In this document: positions 51,924 through 60,836 of the stretch, one piece after another
Layout: every line of letters starts with the position of its first letter
Position numbering within the stretch: position 1 is the first letter of the stretch
Assembly: GCF_027594745.1 (NCBI RefSeq)
Contig: NZ_CP110854.1
Span: 3,179,501-3,243,500 of the forward strand
Direction of reading: 5' to 3'
Length of the DNA stretch: 64,000 nt
Origin: Saprospira grandis
GTDB lineage: Bacteria > Bacteroidota > Bacteroidia > Chitinophagales > Saprospiraceae
Position numbers and translations under genes: made by a program
Notes under the pieces: generated by a model
What the model was told of the DNA's origin: nothing
The model's input: the letters and a program-made list of their open reading frames with translations, nothing else
The model's database searches: none

Positions 51924-51961
51924 ATAAAAAAAGAGCAGATACCTTTAACCGTATCTGCTCT
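51924..51961 (-). terminator. Rho-independent terminator of gcvP
   Basis: Perfect 11-bp stem AGAGCAGATAC / GTATCTGCTCT with an 8-nt loop, followed on the minus strand by six or more T. It lies 28 nt after the gcvP stop. Confidence 0.92.
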
Positions 51962-51988
51962 ATCTAATTTAAGGCTATGCTTAGGCCA

Positions 51989-54916
51989 TTAAGCCTCGCA
52001 TTCTGCTTCATTTTCATAGCTGCTGAGCGGGGGACAAGTACAAATCAGGTTTTTGTCGCCATAGGCACCATTGACCCGATGCACAGAGGCCCAAAACTTA
52101 TTCTCCCGCACAAAGGGGAGGGGATAAGCGGCTTTGCTTCTGGAGTAGCTATGGTTCCATTCGTCAGCACTGAGCTCGTGAATGGTGTGTGGCGAATTGA
52201 TTAAGACATTATCTTCTGTACTAGCGGCACCGCTAGCAATTTCATCAATCTCTCGGCGGATTTGCAAGAGCGCATCGCAAAAGCGGTCTAGCTCGGCCTT
52301 ATCTTCCGATTCGGTGGGCTCAATCATGATGGTGCCAGCCACCGGGAAGGAAAGGGTAGGGGCATGAAAGCCATAATCGATGAGGCGCTTGGCCACATCT
52401 TCTGCAGAAACATGCAACTGCTTAAATTTGCGCAAATCAATGATCAATTCATGGGCCGCCCGACCTTTTTCACCAGTATACAATACATCATAATCTTGCT
52501 CCAAACGGGCCTTGATGTAGTTGGCGGTTAGAATCGCATAGGCCGTGGCATCGGTACAACCCTGCGCTCCCAACATACGGATGTAGCCATAAGAAATGAG
52601 CAAAATACTAGCCGATCCCCAGGGGGCTGCAGCCACCGCTTTGGTGCCTTGGGCGCCACCTACCTGATCAGAAATATAGTGCTTGGGCAAGAAAGGCTTG
52701 AGCTTATCATTGACGCAGATGGGGCCCATGCCAGGTCCACCACCCCCATGCGGAATCGCAAAGGTTTTGTGCAAGTTCAAATGGCAAACATCGGCGCCAA
52801 TGAGGCCAGGAGCCGTTAGGCCCACCTGCGCATTCATATTGGCCCCATCCATATAGACCAGCCCGCCGCAATCGTGAATCTTTTGGCAAATCTCCTGAAT
52901 GGCCGTCTCAAATACCCCATGCGTAGAGGGATAAGTAACCATTAGGCAAGAGAGCTGATCCTTGTATTTGTCGGCCTTTTTATTGAGGTCCTCTACATCA
53001 ATATTGCCTCTCTCATCGCATTTTACCACCACGACCTTCATGCCAGCCATGACCGCAGAGGCGGGGTTGGTGCCATGGGCCGAAGAGGGAATCAAGGCGA
53101 TGTTGCGCTGCGATTGCCCATGGGCCAAATGATAGGCCCGAATGCTGAGCAAACCACTGTATTCTCCCTGCGCACCAGAGTTAGACTGTAGCGAACAGGC
53201 CGTGAATCCAGTAATATCAGATAAATAACGCTCCAATTCATCAAAGATTTGCAGATAGCCCTCCGCCTGATCTAAGGGCGCAAAAGGGTGCATCTGACTA
53301 AAGGCGGGCCAAGAAACGGGAATCAATTCGCTGGCCGCATTCAATTTCATGGTACATGATCCCAAAGAAATCATAGAGTGCACCAAAGACAAATCTTTAT
53401 TTTCCAAGCGCTTGATATAACGCATCATCTGGCTCTCTGACTGATAGCTATTGAAGACGGGATGCTGCAAATAATCGCTTTCTCTTTGAAGCTGTTCAGG
53501 AATTTTAGGCGAGGCAAAAGCAGCCGCATAGCGCTCGGCCAATTGCTCGGCTGTAGCCTCCGATTTTTGTCCCTTGAGTTGGGTAAATAGATTAACCAAT
53601 TGGGCAATGTCTGTCAATTTTGTGCTTTCGTCTACCGAAATTTGCACATAACGGCCCATATCATAAAACAAGTTGATTTCTTGGGCCAAAGCCAATTCCC
53701 GCAGCTTATCCTGCTCGGCCTTTTCCAAGACATCAATTCGCAAGGTATCAAAATAGGCTTTATTTAGTTGCTGAAAGCCCAAACGGCTCAACTCTGTCTC
53801 CAAAACCTGCGCATGTCGATGAATATTCTCGGCAATTTTGCGAATGCCATCAGGTCCGTGATAAACGGCATACATACTCGCCATAATGGCCAACAAAGCC
53901 TGAGCTGTACAGATATTAGAGGTCGCCTTATCTCGGCGAATATGCTGCTCTCTGGTTTGTAGGGCCATCCGCAAAGCGGGCTGCCCTTTTTGGTCCAAAG
54001 ACATTCCAATAATACGGCCCGGAATCTGACGGACAAACTCCTCTTTGGTCGCAAAATAAGCCGCATGAGGTCCACCAAAACCCATAGGCACCCCAAAGCG
54101 CTGCGTATTGCCCACTACGGCATCGGCACCCCATTCTCCAGGGGCTTTCAATAAGGCGAGGCTCATCAAATCGGCGGCTACAATGACATAAATGCCCGCG
54201 GCTTTGGCCCGCTCTACCGTCGCCCGAAGGTCCTTCACTTCTCCTCTAGAGTTGGGGTATTGCAACAAAATCGCAAAGATTTCAGGGTCCTTAAAGCGCA
54301 TGCGCTCCGGATCGGCCACGGCAATTTCTATCCCCAAAGGCTCCGCTCTGGTCTTGAGTACGTCTAGGGTCTGCGGATAAATTTCTCGGCTAACCAAAAG
54401 TTGATTGGCTGGATTTTTCTTGTTTTTCCGATTCTTAATTCCATAAAACATCGTCATGGCCTCGGCCGCCGCAGTGGCTTCATCCAATAAAGAGGCATTG
54501 GCTACGGGCAAAGCCGTCAAATCACTGACCATCGTCTGATAGTTGAGCAAAGCCTCCAAACGCCCCTGGGCAATCTCCGCCTGATAGGGGGTATATTGGG
54601 TATACCATCCCGGATTCTCAAAGATGTTACGCAAAATGACATTGGGCGTCAGCGTATGATAATAGCCCTGACCAATATAGCTTTTGTATAGCTTGTTTTT
54701 GGCGGCAATTTCTTTGAGCTCGGCCAAATAGTCCGATTCAGAAAGGGCCGCAGGCAGTTGCAAGGGCGTTGCTCTTCTAATGTTTTCAGGGATAGTCTCC
54801 GCAATAAGGGCCTCTAAAGACGGAAGGCCAATTTGCTTCAACATATCTTGAAGCTCTGTTGCATTTGGTCCAATATGACGCTGCACAAAACGATCGGGAT
54901 GCTGGAAAATAGACAT
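51989..54916 (-). CDS. gcvP: Glycine dehydrogenase (decarboxylating), P-protein
   Basis: 975 residues, the usual length of the single-chain P-protein. The opening FVQRHIGPNATELQDMLKQIGLPSLEALI and the PLP site NLHKTF (Lys about 717) with the Gly-rich loop GGGGPGMGPI are typical. It takes the CO2 from glycine and loads the aminomethyl group onto lipoyl-GcvH. gcvT and gcvH are not in the window. Single gene ending at a strong terminator. Confidence 0.98.
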   Translation of the reverse strand: MSIFQHPDRFVQRHIGPNATELQDMLKQIGLPSLEALIAETIPENIRRATPLQLPAALSESDYLAELKEIAAKNKLYKSYIGQGYYHTLTPNVILRNIFENPGWYTQYTPYQAEIAQGRLEALLNYQTMVSDLTALPVANASLLDEATAAAEAMTMFYGIKNRKNKKNPANQLLVSREIYPQTLDVLKTRAEPLGIEIAVADPERMRFKDPEIFAILLQYPNSRGEVKDLRATVERAKAAGIYVIVAADLMSLALLKAPGEWGADAVVGNTQRFGVPMGFGGPHAAYFATKEEFVRQIPGRIIGMSLDQKGQPALRMALQTREQHIRRDKATSNICTAQALLAIMASMYAVYHGPDGIRKIAENIHRHAQVLETELSRLGFQQLNKAYFDTLRIDVLEKAEQDKLRELALAQEINLFYDMGRYVQISVDESTKLTDIAQLVNLFTQLKGQKSEATAEQLAERYAAAFASPKIPEQLQRESDYLQHPVFNSYQSESQMMRYIKRLENKDLSLVHSMISLGSCTMKLNAASELIPVSWPAFSQMHPFAPLDQAEGYLQIFDELERYLSDITGFTACSLQSNSGAQGEYSGLLSIRAYHLAHGQSQRNIALIPSSAHGTNPASAVMAGMKVVVVKCDERGNIDVEDLNKKADKYKDQLSCLMVTYPSTHGVFETAIQEICQKIHDCGGLVYMDGANMNAQVGLTAPGLIGADVCHLNLHKTFAIPHGGGGPGMGPICVNDKLKPFLPKHYISDQVGGAQGTKAVAAAPWGSASILLISYGYIRMLGAQGCTDATAYAILTANYIKARLEQDYDVLYTGEKGRAAHELIIDLRKFKQLHVSAEDVAKRLIDYGFHAPTLSFPVAGTIMIEPTESEDKAELDRFCDALLQIRREIDEIASGAASTEDNVLINSPHTIHELSADEWNHSYSRSKAAYPLPFVRENKFWASVHRVNGAYGDKNLICTCPPLSSYENEAECEA

Positions 54917-55120
54917 CGGCGTTTAGCTTTTGAGCAAAATAAAATTTTGCCTTTTTTAAAGAGTTGAGTTGATACTTACTACTTCTTTGGTTTTTAACTG
55001 CTTAAGTAGTCAAAGGGTAAGAACGGTTAGCTGTGCCACAAAGCTAAATTTTTTAGGCTAGATTCTAAACCGCTTTGCCCTAAAAAACAGATTTATCTAC
55101 ACAATGTTTTTCCTTTTTTT

Positions 55121-55263
55121 GGGGCCCGCGGCCAGCAAGGCTGGCCGCCGCTATGCTGCGGGGCTCACAGGTCTGTTCGGCCCTGCAGCCGCCTGCGGCG
55201 GCTTGGGTCTGGCCTTCGGCCACCCCTCCGCAGCGCTGGGCCTGCGGCGGCTTCGCCGCCTGC
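55121..55263 (+). repeat. GC-rich element, subfamily III, copy E17
   Basis: Head GGGGCCCGCGGCC after a T7 run, GCCAGC/GCTGGC arm, CGCTATGCTGCGGGGCTC, core variant with CACAGGTCTGTTCGGCCC, GCCGC/GGCGGC arms, GGCC hairpin and tail CCGCAGCGCTGGGCC. The 200 bases before it, upstream of gcvP, hold nothing I can identify. Confidence 0.8.
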
Positions 55264-55336
55264 TAAACCCCTAAAGGCCCAATTGTTACTAATAAGTTAA
55301 AGTGCTGACTTAATGAACTTATCGCTAAAGGATAAT

Positions 55337-55603
55337 GAGCTAACTTTTTGTTAGCTCAAGCTAGGATTTTACTAGCTCAACCTAGCTTTTAGTTAGCTCG
55401 ACCTCAGGTATTCCTAGCTCGACTTAGCTTTTTGTTAGCTCGACCTCAGCTGTTCCTAGCTCGACCTAGCTTTTAGTTAGCCCAAGCTAAGACGTTACTA
55501 GCTCAACCTAGCTTTTAGTTAGCTCGACCTCAGGTATTCCTAGCTCGACTTAGCTTTTTGTTAGCTCGACCTAAGACGCCACTAGCTCGACCTAGCTTTT
55601 TGT
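55337..55603 (-). repeat. 21-bp tandem repeat array (array B)
   Basis: Twelve copies of exactly 21 bp starting at 55352, 55373, ... 55583, each opening TAGCTC (TAGCCC once). Units alternate between a type like TAGCTCGACCTAGCTTTTAGT and a type ending in CC or AC. Units 2-4 recur exactly as units 8-10 (126 bp higher order). The array is flanked on the low side by a GAGCTAAC-TTTTT-GTTAGCTC hairpin (55337-55357). No spacers and no reading frame. The leader lies on the high side, so the functional strand is taken as minus. Confidence 0.93.
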
Positions 55604-55619
55604 TAGGACTATTCGGGAC

Positions 55620-55738
55620 TGTTCATGATTTTCTGTATCAGAATAAAATTTGGGCCTTAGCTGGCTATGATTTGGCCAATAGTCGCCTAGGGGCTTGTCC
55701 CTAGGCGCAGTAAAGGGCAGACACAAAATTTCAAACAG
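55620..55738 (-). other. Array leader, copy B (conserved with 15867-16132)
   Basis: On the minus strand it reads like the leader of array A: bases 55738-55684 match 15867-15921 at 50 of 55 positions, then the exact segment CGACTATTGGCCAAATC and a similar region to about 55620. In this copy the central palindrome CGCCTAGGG-n6-CCCTAGGCG (55684-55707) is compact; in copy A the two arms are separated by about 120 bp. The array starts right after it. Confidence 0.8.
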
Positions 55739-55756
55739 TCTCCCAAAAATTTGTGC

Positions 55757-55892
55757 TACAGGCCCGAAGGGCCGCAGGCCTAGGGGCCTGAAAGGGGGCG
55801 GCGCAGCCGCAGACCAAGGAGCCGAAGGCGACGCAGGGCCGAGCAGACCTGCGAGCCCTGCAAGGGCCCGGCCGCCGAAGGCGGCAGGCCCC
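55757..55892 (-). repeat. GC-rich element, subfamily II-like, copy E18
   Basis: Minus-strand copy whose head (GGGGCCTGCCGCC) joins by a T-run to the ABC transporter terminator. GCCGCC/GGCGGC, core, GTCGCC..GGCTCC arms, GCGGC hairpin, CCCTAGGCC tail and GGCCC hairpin. Confidence 0.8.
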
Positions 55893-55903
55893 AAAAAAAC
55901 AAT

Positions 55904-55939
55904 AAAAAAAGCCATCCCTACAACTAGGAATGGCTTTTT
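55904..55939 (-). terminator. Terminator of the ABC exporter gene
   Basis: Stem AAAGCCATTCCTA / TAGGGATGGCTTT (one mismatch) with a short loop, flanked by T-rich sequence in both directions. It lies 9 nt after the stop at 55948. Confidence 0.88.
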
Positions 55940-55947
55940 GCTAAGGC

Positions 55948-57750
55948 TTAATGCTCAAACTGTAACTTGGCCAGCTGTTGATAAACCCCATCTTCTTTTT
56001 GGCTGAGCTCTTGGTGGTTCCCCTGCTCAATGATCTCGCCATGTTCTAACACATAAATGCGGTCCACCTCTCGAATAGTGGCCAAGCGGTGGGCAATAAT
56101 GATTGAGCTGCGGCCCTGCATGAGGGTGTTGAGGGCATCCTGGACCAGCCGCTCAGATTCGGCATCTAGGGCCGAGGTGGCCTCATCCAAAAGCAAAATT
56201 TTGGGGTCCTTGAGAATGGCCCGAGCAATGGCAATCCGTTGGCGCTGTCCGCCCGAAAGCGTGATCCCCCTTTCGCCCACAATAGTATCTAAGCCCTCTG
56301 GAAACTGCTGGATGAACTCCCAAGCATTGGCTTTTTTGGCCGCTTCAATGAGCTCTTCCTCGCTGGCGCTTAGCTTTCCGTAGGCAATATTTTCTCGAAT
56401 TGTTCCGCCAAACATCATTACTTCCTGAGGCACAATGGCCATGTTCTGACGCAATTGGCTCAAATTATAGCCACTAATATCTTGGCCATCAATCAGGATT
56501 TTTCCTTGCTGTTGTTGGTAGTAGCGCAGCAAAAGCTGCACAATAGTCGATTTTCCAGCCCCAGAACTGCCCACTAGGGCCACTTTTTCGCCTGCGGCCA
56601 ACTCAAAGTTGATATTTTTGAGCACCTGAATATCAGGCCGAGAAGGATAGCTAAAAGCCAGCTGCTCAAAGCGGATATTTCCCTGAAGTCGAAGCTCGCC
56701 CTCTGGCGCCTCAGCGGCTATCTCGGTATCTTGCTCCAAAATATCTAGAATGCGCTCCGAGGCCCCCACGGCCCGCACCAACTGCTCGTAGAAGTTCCCC
56801 AAACTAAAGAGCGAACCACCCAAAAGAGCCGTATAGGTAATAAACTGGACAAAGTCATCAGAGTGAAATCCGTTGGGGTCTGCCTCGTCAATCATGCTGG
56901 CTCCAATCCAAAGAATGAAGAAGATAGCCCCAAAAAGGACCGCAATAATAAAGGCAATGAAAAGTCCCCGAACTCGAGCAAAACGCAGGGAAATCTGCAC
57001 CACATTATCTACCGAACGGCCGTAGCGCTTCCGCTCAAACCATTCAGAGGTAAAGGCCTTGACCACCGCAATGGCTGAAAGCGTTTCGTCTAAAATCACA
57101 TTGGTCGCGGCCAATTCATCTTGGCGGTTTTTAGACAGTTTGCGAATGTATCGACCAAAGACCATCGCAATGATAATGACCACCGGAAAGGTCCCTAGCA
57201 TAATTAAGGTCAGCTTGGGGGCAATAACGGCAATAAAACTCAAGCCGCCAATCAAGATAATCAGCTGCCGAATAAATTCGGCCAAGGTAATCGAGATGGC
57301 ATCCTGTAGTTGTTGTACATCGGTGGTGGCCCGGCTAGATAGCTCGCCCACTCGGCGCTGCTCAAAAAAGTGGATAGGCTGCCGAATCAATTGGCTGTAT
57401 AGGTCTTTCCGAATATCGGCCATCGATTTTTCACTCACATAGGTAATGAGCAGGGTGCGGATATAGGAAAAGCTAGCCTGAGAAAGCAGCAAGGCCAAAA
57501 GCAACCAACCAATACTATTAAAGGTGAGGCCATAGGCGGCCTCTCGGTCGGGGTCGGCAATGGCGAGTAGCTCTCCAGCAGCCCAAGGGAAAACCAAAAA
57601 GACAGAGCTACCCAGCATGAGCAAAATGAGCGAAAGCCCAAAAGCAAAACGGTAGGGCTTGATATAAGCAAGTAGTTTGAAGGCTCGCTTGAGCCCATCT
57701 TTTTTGAGTTTTTTTCGCCCTTTTGGGGCCTGATCATCTTGTTTAGACAT
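55948..57750 (-). CDS. MsbA-type ABC exporter (fused membrane and ATPase domains)
   Basis: 600 residues. Six membrane helices lie in about 20-310. The ATPase domain has Walker A GSSGAGKS (about 391-398), Q-loop in PQEVMMFGGTIRENI, signature LSGGQRQR (about 496), Walker B ILLLDEAT (about 520) and an H-loop IIAHRL. A homodimer that exports lipids, lipid-linked compounds or drugs is likely; MsbA-like from layout only. Single gene. Confidence 0.92.
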   Translation of the reverse strand: MSKQDDQAPKGRKKLKKDGLKRAFKLLAYIKPYRFAFGLSLILLMLGSSVFLVFPWAAGELLAIADPDREAAYGLTFNSIGWLLLALLLSQASFSYIRTLLITYVSEKSMADIRKDLYSQLIRQPIHFFEQRRVGELSSRATTDVQQLQDAISITLAEFIRQLIILIGGLSFIAVIAPKLTLIMLGTFPVVIIIAMVFGRYIRKLSKNRQDELAATNVILDETLSAIAVVKAFTSEWFERKRYGRSVDNVVQISLRFARVRGLFIAFIIAVLFGAIFFILWIGASMIDEADPNGFHSDDFVQFITYTALLGGSLFSLGNFYEQLVRAVGASERILDILEQDTEIAAEAPEGELRLQGNIRFEQLAFSYPSRPDIQVLKNINFELAAGEKVALVGSSGAGKSTIVQLLLRYYQQQQGKILIDGQDISGYNLSQLRQNMAIVPQEVMMFGGTIRENIAYGKLSASEEELIEAAKKANAWEFIQQFPEGLDTIVGERGITLSGGQRQRIAIARAILKDPKILLLDEATSALDAESERLVQDALNTLMQGRSSIIIAHRLATIREVDRIYVLEHGEIIEQGNHQELSQKEDGVYQQLAKLQFEH

Positions 57751-57911
57751 TGTTCATTTCTTCTTACTGGCCCAAAAATAGGCTGTTAAGGCGCAAAAGT
57801 AACAGTTTTTTCAACAATAAGCAGGAGGAAGGGTTGGCTAAAATCTCCATATTTATGTCATTTTTTGGTCCAAAAAAGGGCAAAACAACTGTGGTTGCTT
57901 TGCCCTTGCCT

Positions 57912-58535
57912 TTACTCCTTAGGCGCTTTTACATCCGCCAAAATCAATAGCTCTACCTTTTCTTGAGGCAGATTTGTTTTGAGCGTAATGGTTTTTCGCT
58001 GCAGGCCTTTTTTGCCTTTGCTATTGAATACGACCTTAATTTTGCCTCTTTCGGCCGTTTCTAAGGCCTTTTTGGGATATTCGGGCACCACACAACCACA
58101 GCTCCCTTGGGCACTAAAAATTTGCAGGGGCATATTGCCCGTATTCTGAAACTCAAATTCAAATTCTACTTTTTGCCCCGCTTCTAGCTCGCCAAAATCA
58201 TAGACTGTTTGTACAAATTCCATTTTTGGGCGGGGAATCGCCTGCTCCAAGGCCGCAATTTTCTCTTCTTTCAAGAGCAGCTCCCGATTCATCTTTTTCG
58301 TCAAGCTCTCTAGGGCCAACAGCCTAGCCATCATAGAGTCTTGGCGGGCAATGCTGTTGTTTAGGGCCTCTTGTAGGCCGGCCTGTTGCTCCAACATCCG
58401 CAGTTGGTTCAGGCTCTCTTGTTCTAGCTTTTCAATTCGGGCCAATAACTCTTTTTTCGATTGGGCCATTAGGCTGCTGCCCAGAGTACTAAGCAGTAGA
58501 CAAAGCAGAAGCAGTTTCATTTGCTGAAATCTCAT
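57912..58535 (-). CDS. DUF1573 secreted protein with coiled coil
   Basis: 207 residues; a start at 58520 (MKLLLLCLLLSTLGSSLMAQ) is also possible. The signal peptide is followed by a coiled coil (about 28-105: KKELLARIEKLEQESLNQLRMLEQQ) and a DUF1573 Ig-like domain with the family motif VYDFGELEAGQKVEFEFEFQNTGNMPLQI and a GSCGCVVPEYPK loop. Such proteins are envelope proteins of Bacteroidota without known activity. The gene lies upstream of the ABC exporter on the same strand. Confidence 0.87.
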   Translation of the reverse strand: MRFQQMKLLLLCLLLSTLGSSLMAQSKKELLARIEKLEQESLNQLRMLEQQAGLQEALNNSIARQDSMMARLLALESLTKKMNRELLLKEEKIAALEQAIPRPKMEFVQTVYDFGELEAGQKVEFEFEFQNTGNMPLQIFSAQGSCGCVVPEYPKKALETAERGKIKVVFNSKGKKGLQRKTITLKTNLPQEKVELLILADVKAPKE

Positions 58536-58569
58536 GATATAACTAGGTTTTAAATGATATGATTGAATT

Positions 58570-58720
58570 GGGGCTGCCCCGGCCTGCGGCCGGGTCGGGC
58601 TGTGTCAGGGCTCGCAGGTCTGCTCGGCCCTTCGCTTTTTCGCTACGCTCAAAAGCTCGGTCTGGCCTTCGGCCCCCCTTATCCATCCCTCAGCCTGCGC
58701 GGGCTTCGCCCGCTGCTAGA
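58570..58720 (+). repeat. GC-rich multi-hairpin element, copy E19
   Basis: GGGGCTGCCCC head, GGCC/GGCC head hairpin, core, CTTTT/AAAAG arms around a TCGCTACGCTC loop, GGCC-TTC-GGCC hairpin, ATCCATCCCTCAGCC joint and a GCGGGC/GCCCGC tail hairpin. Confidence 0.85.
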
Positions 58721-58746
58721 CCGAATAAAGGCCAAAAATAAAAAAA

Positions 58747-59154
58747 CTAAGGATTCCATTTCTTTTTGCCATAGGCATAAAGCTCTTGCAGGGCCATACT
58801 ACCCAAAACCGCAATACAGGCCGATGTGCCCAAGGCACCCCCATAGCCCTTAAAAAATTGACTCTGGGCAAAAATGAGGGCCGCAAAAATTAGGGCCGAA
58901 ACCAATTGGCTGGGCAAATTGGGCAAGCGATGCCCCTGCGACATGCCCGCAAAACTAGCCCCAAAAAAAATAAGAGGCAACTCTTCTAGCCAAAAATCAT
59001 CCAAGGGATAGGGCCATAAAAACAAAAAAAGCGCTAAGCCCAAGCTCGGAGCGGCCGAAGCCAATACTGCCGAAAAATGGGCGTAGCGCTGTAGGTATAA
59101 GCTGCTGTTTTGGCCCAAAATGCTAATCAAAAAGATAAGAAAAAAGCGAATCAT
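58747..59154 (-). CDS. Small integral membrane protein of unknown function
   Basis: 135 residues with about four hydrophobic segments (FFLIFLISILGQ; VLASAAPSLGLALFLFLWPY; LIFFGASFAGM; LVSALIFAALIFAQ; CIAVLGSMALQELYAY). No family is recognised. It follows the cytochrome c peroxidase gene on the same strand with a 21-nt gap. Confidence 0.6.
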   Translation of the reverse strand: MIRFFLIFLISILGQNSSLYLQRYAHFSAVLASAAPSLGLALFLFLWPYPLDDFWLEELPLIFFGASFAGMSQGHRLPNLPSQLVSALIFAALIFAQSQFFKGYGGALGTSACIAVLGSMALQELYAYGKKKWNP

Positions 59155-59175
59155 GGACCAAAGGTAAGCAATCGC

Positions 59176-60556
59176 TTAGATTTTTTGTATTCGACTAAGG
59201 CCACGGCGACCTTTTAGCCACTGACGAACCTCTAGGAGGTAGGAGCCCGCTGGCAAATCCGAAATGTTAAGCTGGATTTGGGCCGATTCGCTCTCTTGCC
59301 GCTGCATAAGCTGCCCCGCCATATTATAAATGCTGATTTGGCAGGGGCCCTCGGGCAAGTCTAGCTGGACCAAATTGCTGCTTGGGTTGGGGTAGGGGCG
59401 TAGCTCTAGGGCATTTTCCATCTGGGCCACTGCCGTAGACTGAATAATGCTTAGGCCCCCAACAAAGGGATCGGACCATTTGGGGTCGGTATAGACATTA
59501 CTGCCAGAAAGGGTAGCCAAAAAGGCGGCTAGGGCATCTTTTTCGGTCTGCGTTAAGTTTAGCTGTCCCCTAGGACCAGACAAACGAGCATCTAGGTTGC
59601 TATTGTTGGGGTTTTGAGGAACCGCATTATAATGATTGATCAGCTGCTGAAGGTTGTTGATGTTCCCATTGTGCATCAAGGGCCCATTGAGCTGCCCCTG
59701 AGGATTGAGAATATCTCGCAAAGAAGGCGCCCGGGTATTCGTCAGATCTGTGCCCGTACCATCTGCGGTAGCAATGATGCCGTTGTTGTTGGTTGCTGGG
59801 TCAATATCAAATTCTGGGGCACGGTGGCAACCTTGGCAGCCCGCTCCGCCAATAGTGGGGGGGGGCAAGAAAGAGCTGTTTTCCTTGGTTTTCTTGGGCC
59901 GTAAAATTACCAAAGTTCTGATTGATGTTGCCATTGGCTTGGGCCAAACCTTGGTCAAAACGGCTATCAAAAGATTGGATAGAGCGCACAAACTGAGAGA
60001 GGGCCTCTTGCATACGCGCCTCTGTAACAATGGTGTCGCCATAAACAAAGGTAAAGAGTTGTTGGTAGCGAGGGAGTGCACTAAGGCGGCGAATAAGAGA
60101 ATCTAAATCAGGCTGTCCATTGCTGCCCGAAAAACCCATCTCTATATGATCCTGAATGGGTTGTGTGGTCTGCTCGGCTAAGCTCAGGGCACGTTCATCC
60201 CAAAAGAACTTTACCTCCTCGGCAAAGCGGGCATTGATCAGGCGCATGGAGTGGCGGCCCGTGAGCCCGCCATCTAAGCCTAAAGATTGTTTGGCCGTAT
60301 CGCTAAAGGCGAATGCCTGCTTGTGGCAGCTCCCACAAGAAATTGTGCTGTTGGCCGAGAGTGCCTTATCATAAAATAAAACACGGCCTAAAGTAGCCAC
60401 CGCATCACTCATCTGTTGGCCTGCGGGCAAATTGTCCAGCTGAATATAAGCGGGAACGCTTTGGTTGGCGTAGTTATCTAGCTGGTCTAAGTCAATAGTG
60501 CTAGCGCCAAGCACCAAGGCCATTAAGGCCGCTGCAAAAACAAAGGATAATCGCAT
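59176..60556 (-). pseudogene. Di-haem cytochrome c peroxidase, frame broken at a C9 tract
   Basis: Two overlapping frames together give one protein of about 460 residues. From the ATG at 60556 (MRLSFVFAAALMALVLGAST, signal peptide) the first frame carries haem motif 1 (CGSCHKQAF) and runs to KQLFLAPP. It is then knocked out of frame at the nine-base C tract and would stop at 59807. The second frame resumes with TIGGAGCQGCHRAPEF, giving haem motif 2 (CQGCH), and ends in a T9SS sorting domain (LRPYPNPSSNLVQLDL ... LPAGSYLLEVRQ). Eight Cs would restore one frame. Intact members reduce H2O2 to water in the envelope. It may be a true pseudogene, a phase-variable gene or an assembly error. Confidence 0.85.
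59857..59865 (-). other. Homopolymer tract breaking the peroxidase frame
   Basis: Nine consecutive G on the plus strand (nine C in the coding strand). This is the point where the two peroxidase frames meet, and no other indel is needed to join them. Runs of this length slip in replication. Confidence 0.88.
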
Positions 60557-60836
60557 AAGTTGTGGAGTAAAGGGTTGGGGAATAAAATGAGTATAATGGA
60601 TAGCTTGTCCACTCATTCAAATTAGTTTTTCTTTAACAACTCAAGCTATGAAAATAGTATTTCTTTAGCTTAAGAAAAATCAAACGACTTATAGTTGAAA
60701 TCGTCTTATAAAATACGGCTATGGTCGATAGTTTTGATTTTTTAACGAAGTTGAAAGAGAAATTAAGAATAAAAAGTGGGTAATTGGCAGAAATACTATA
60801 AGAATAGCCATATGATTAACTTAAATTGATAATACT
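60557..60836. other. AT-rich divergent promoter region
   Basis: 280 bases between the peroxidase and the cupin gene, with no ORF or clear hairpin. It probably holds both promoters, but I could not fix the boxes. Confidence 0.4.
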
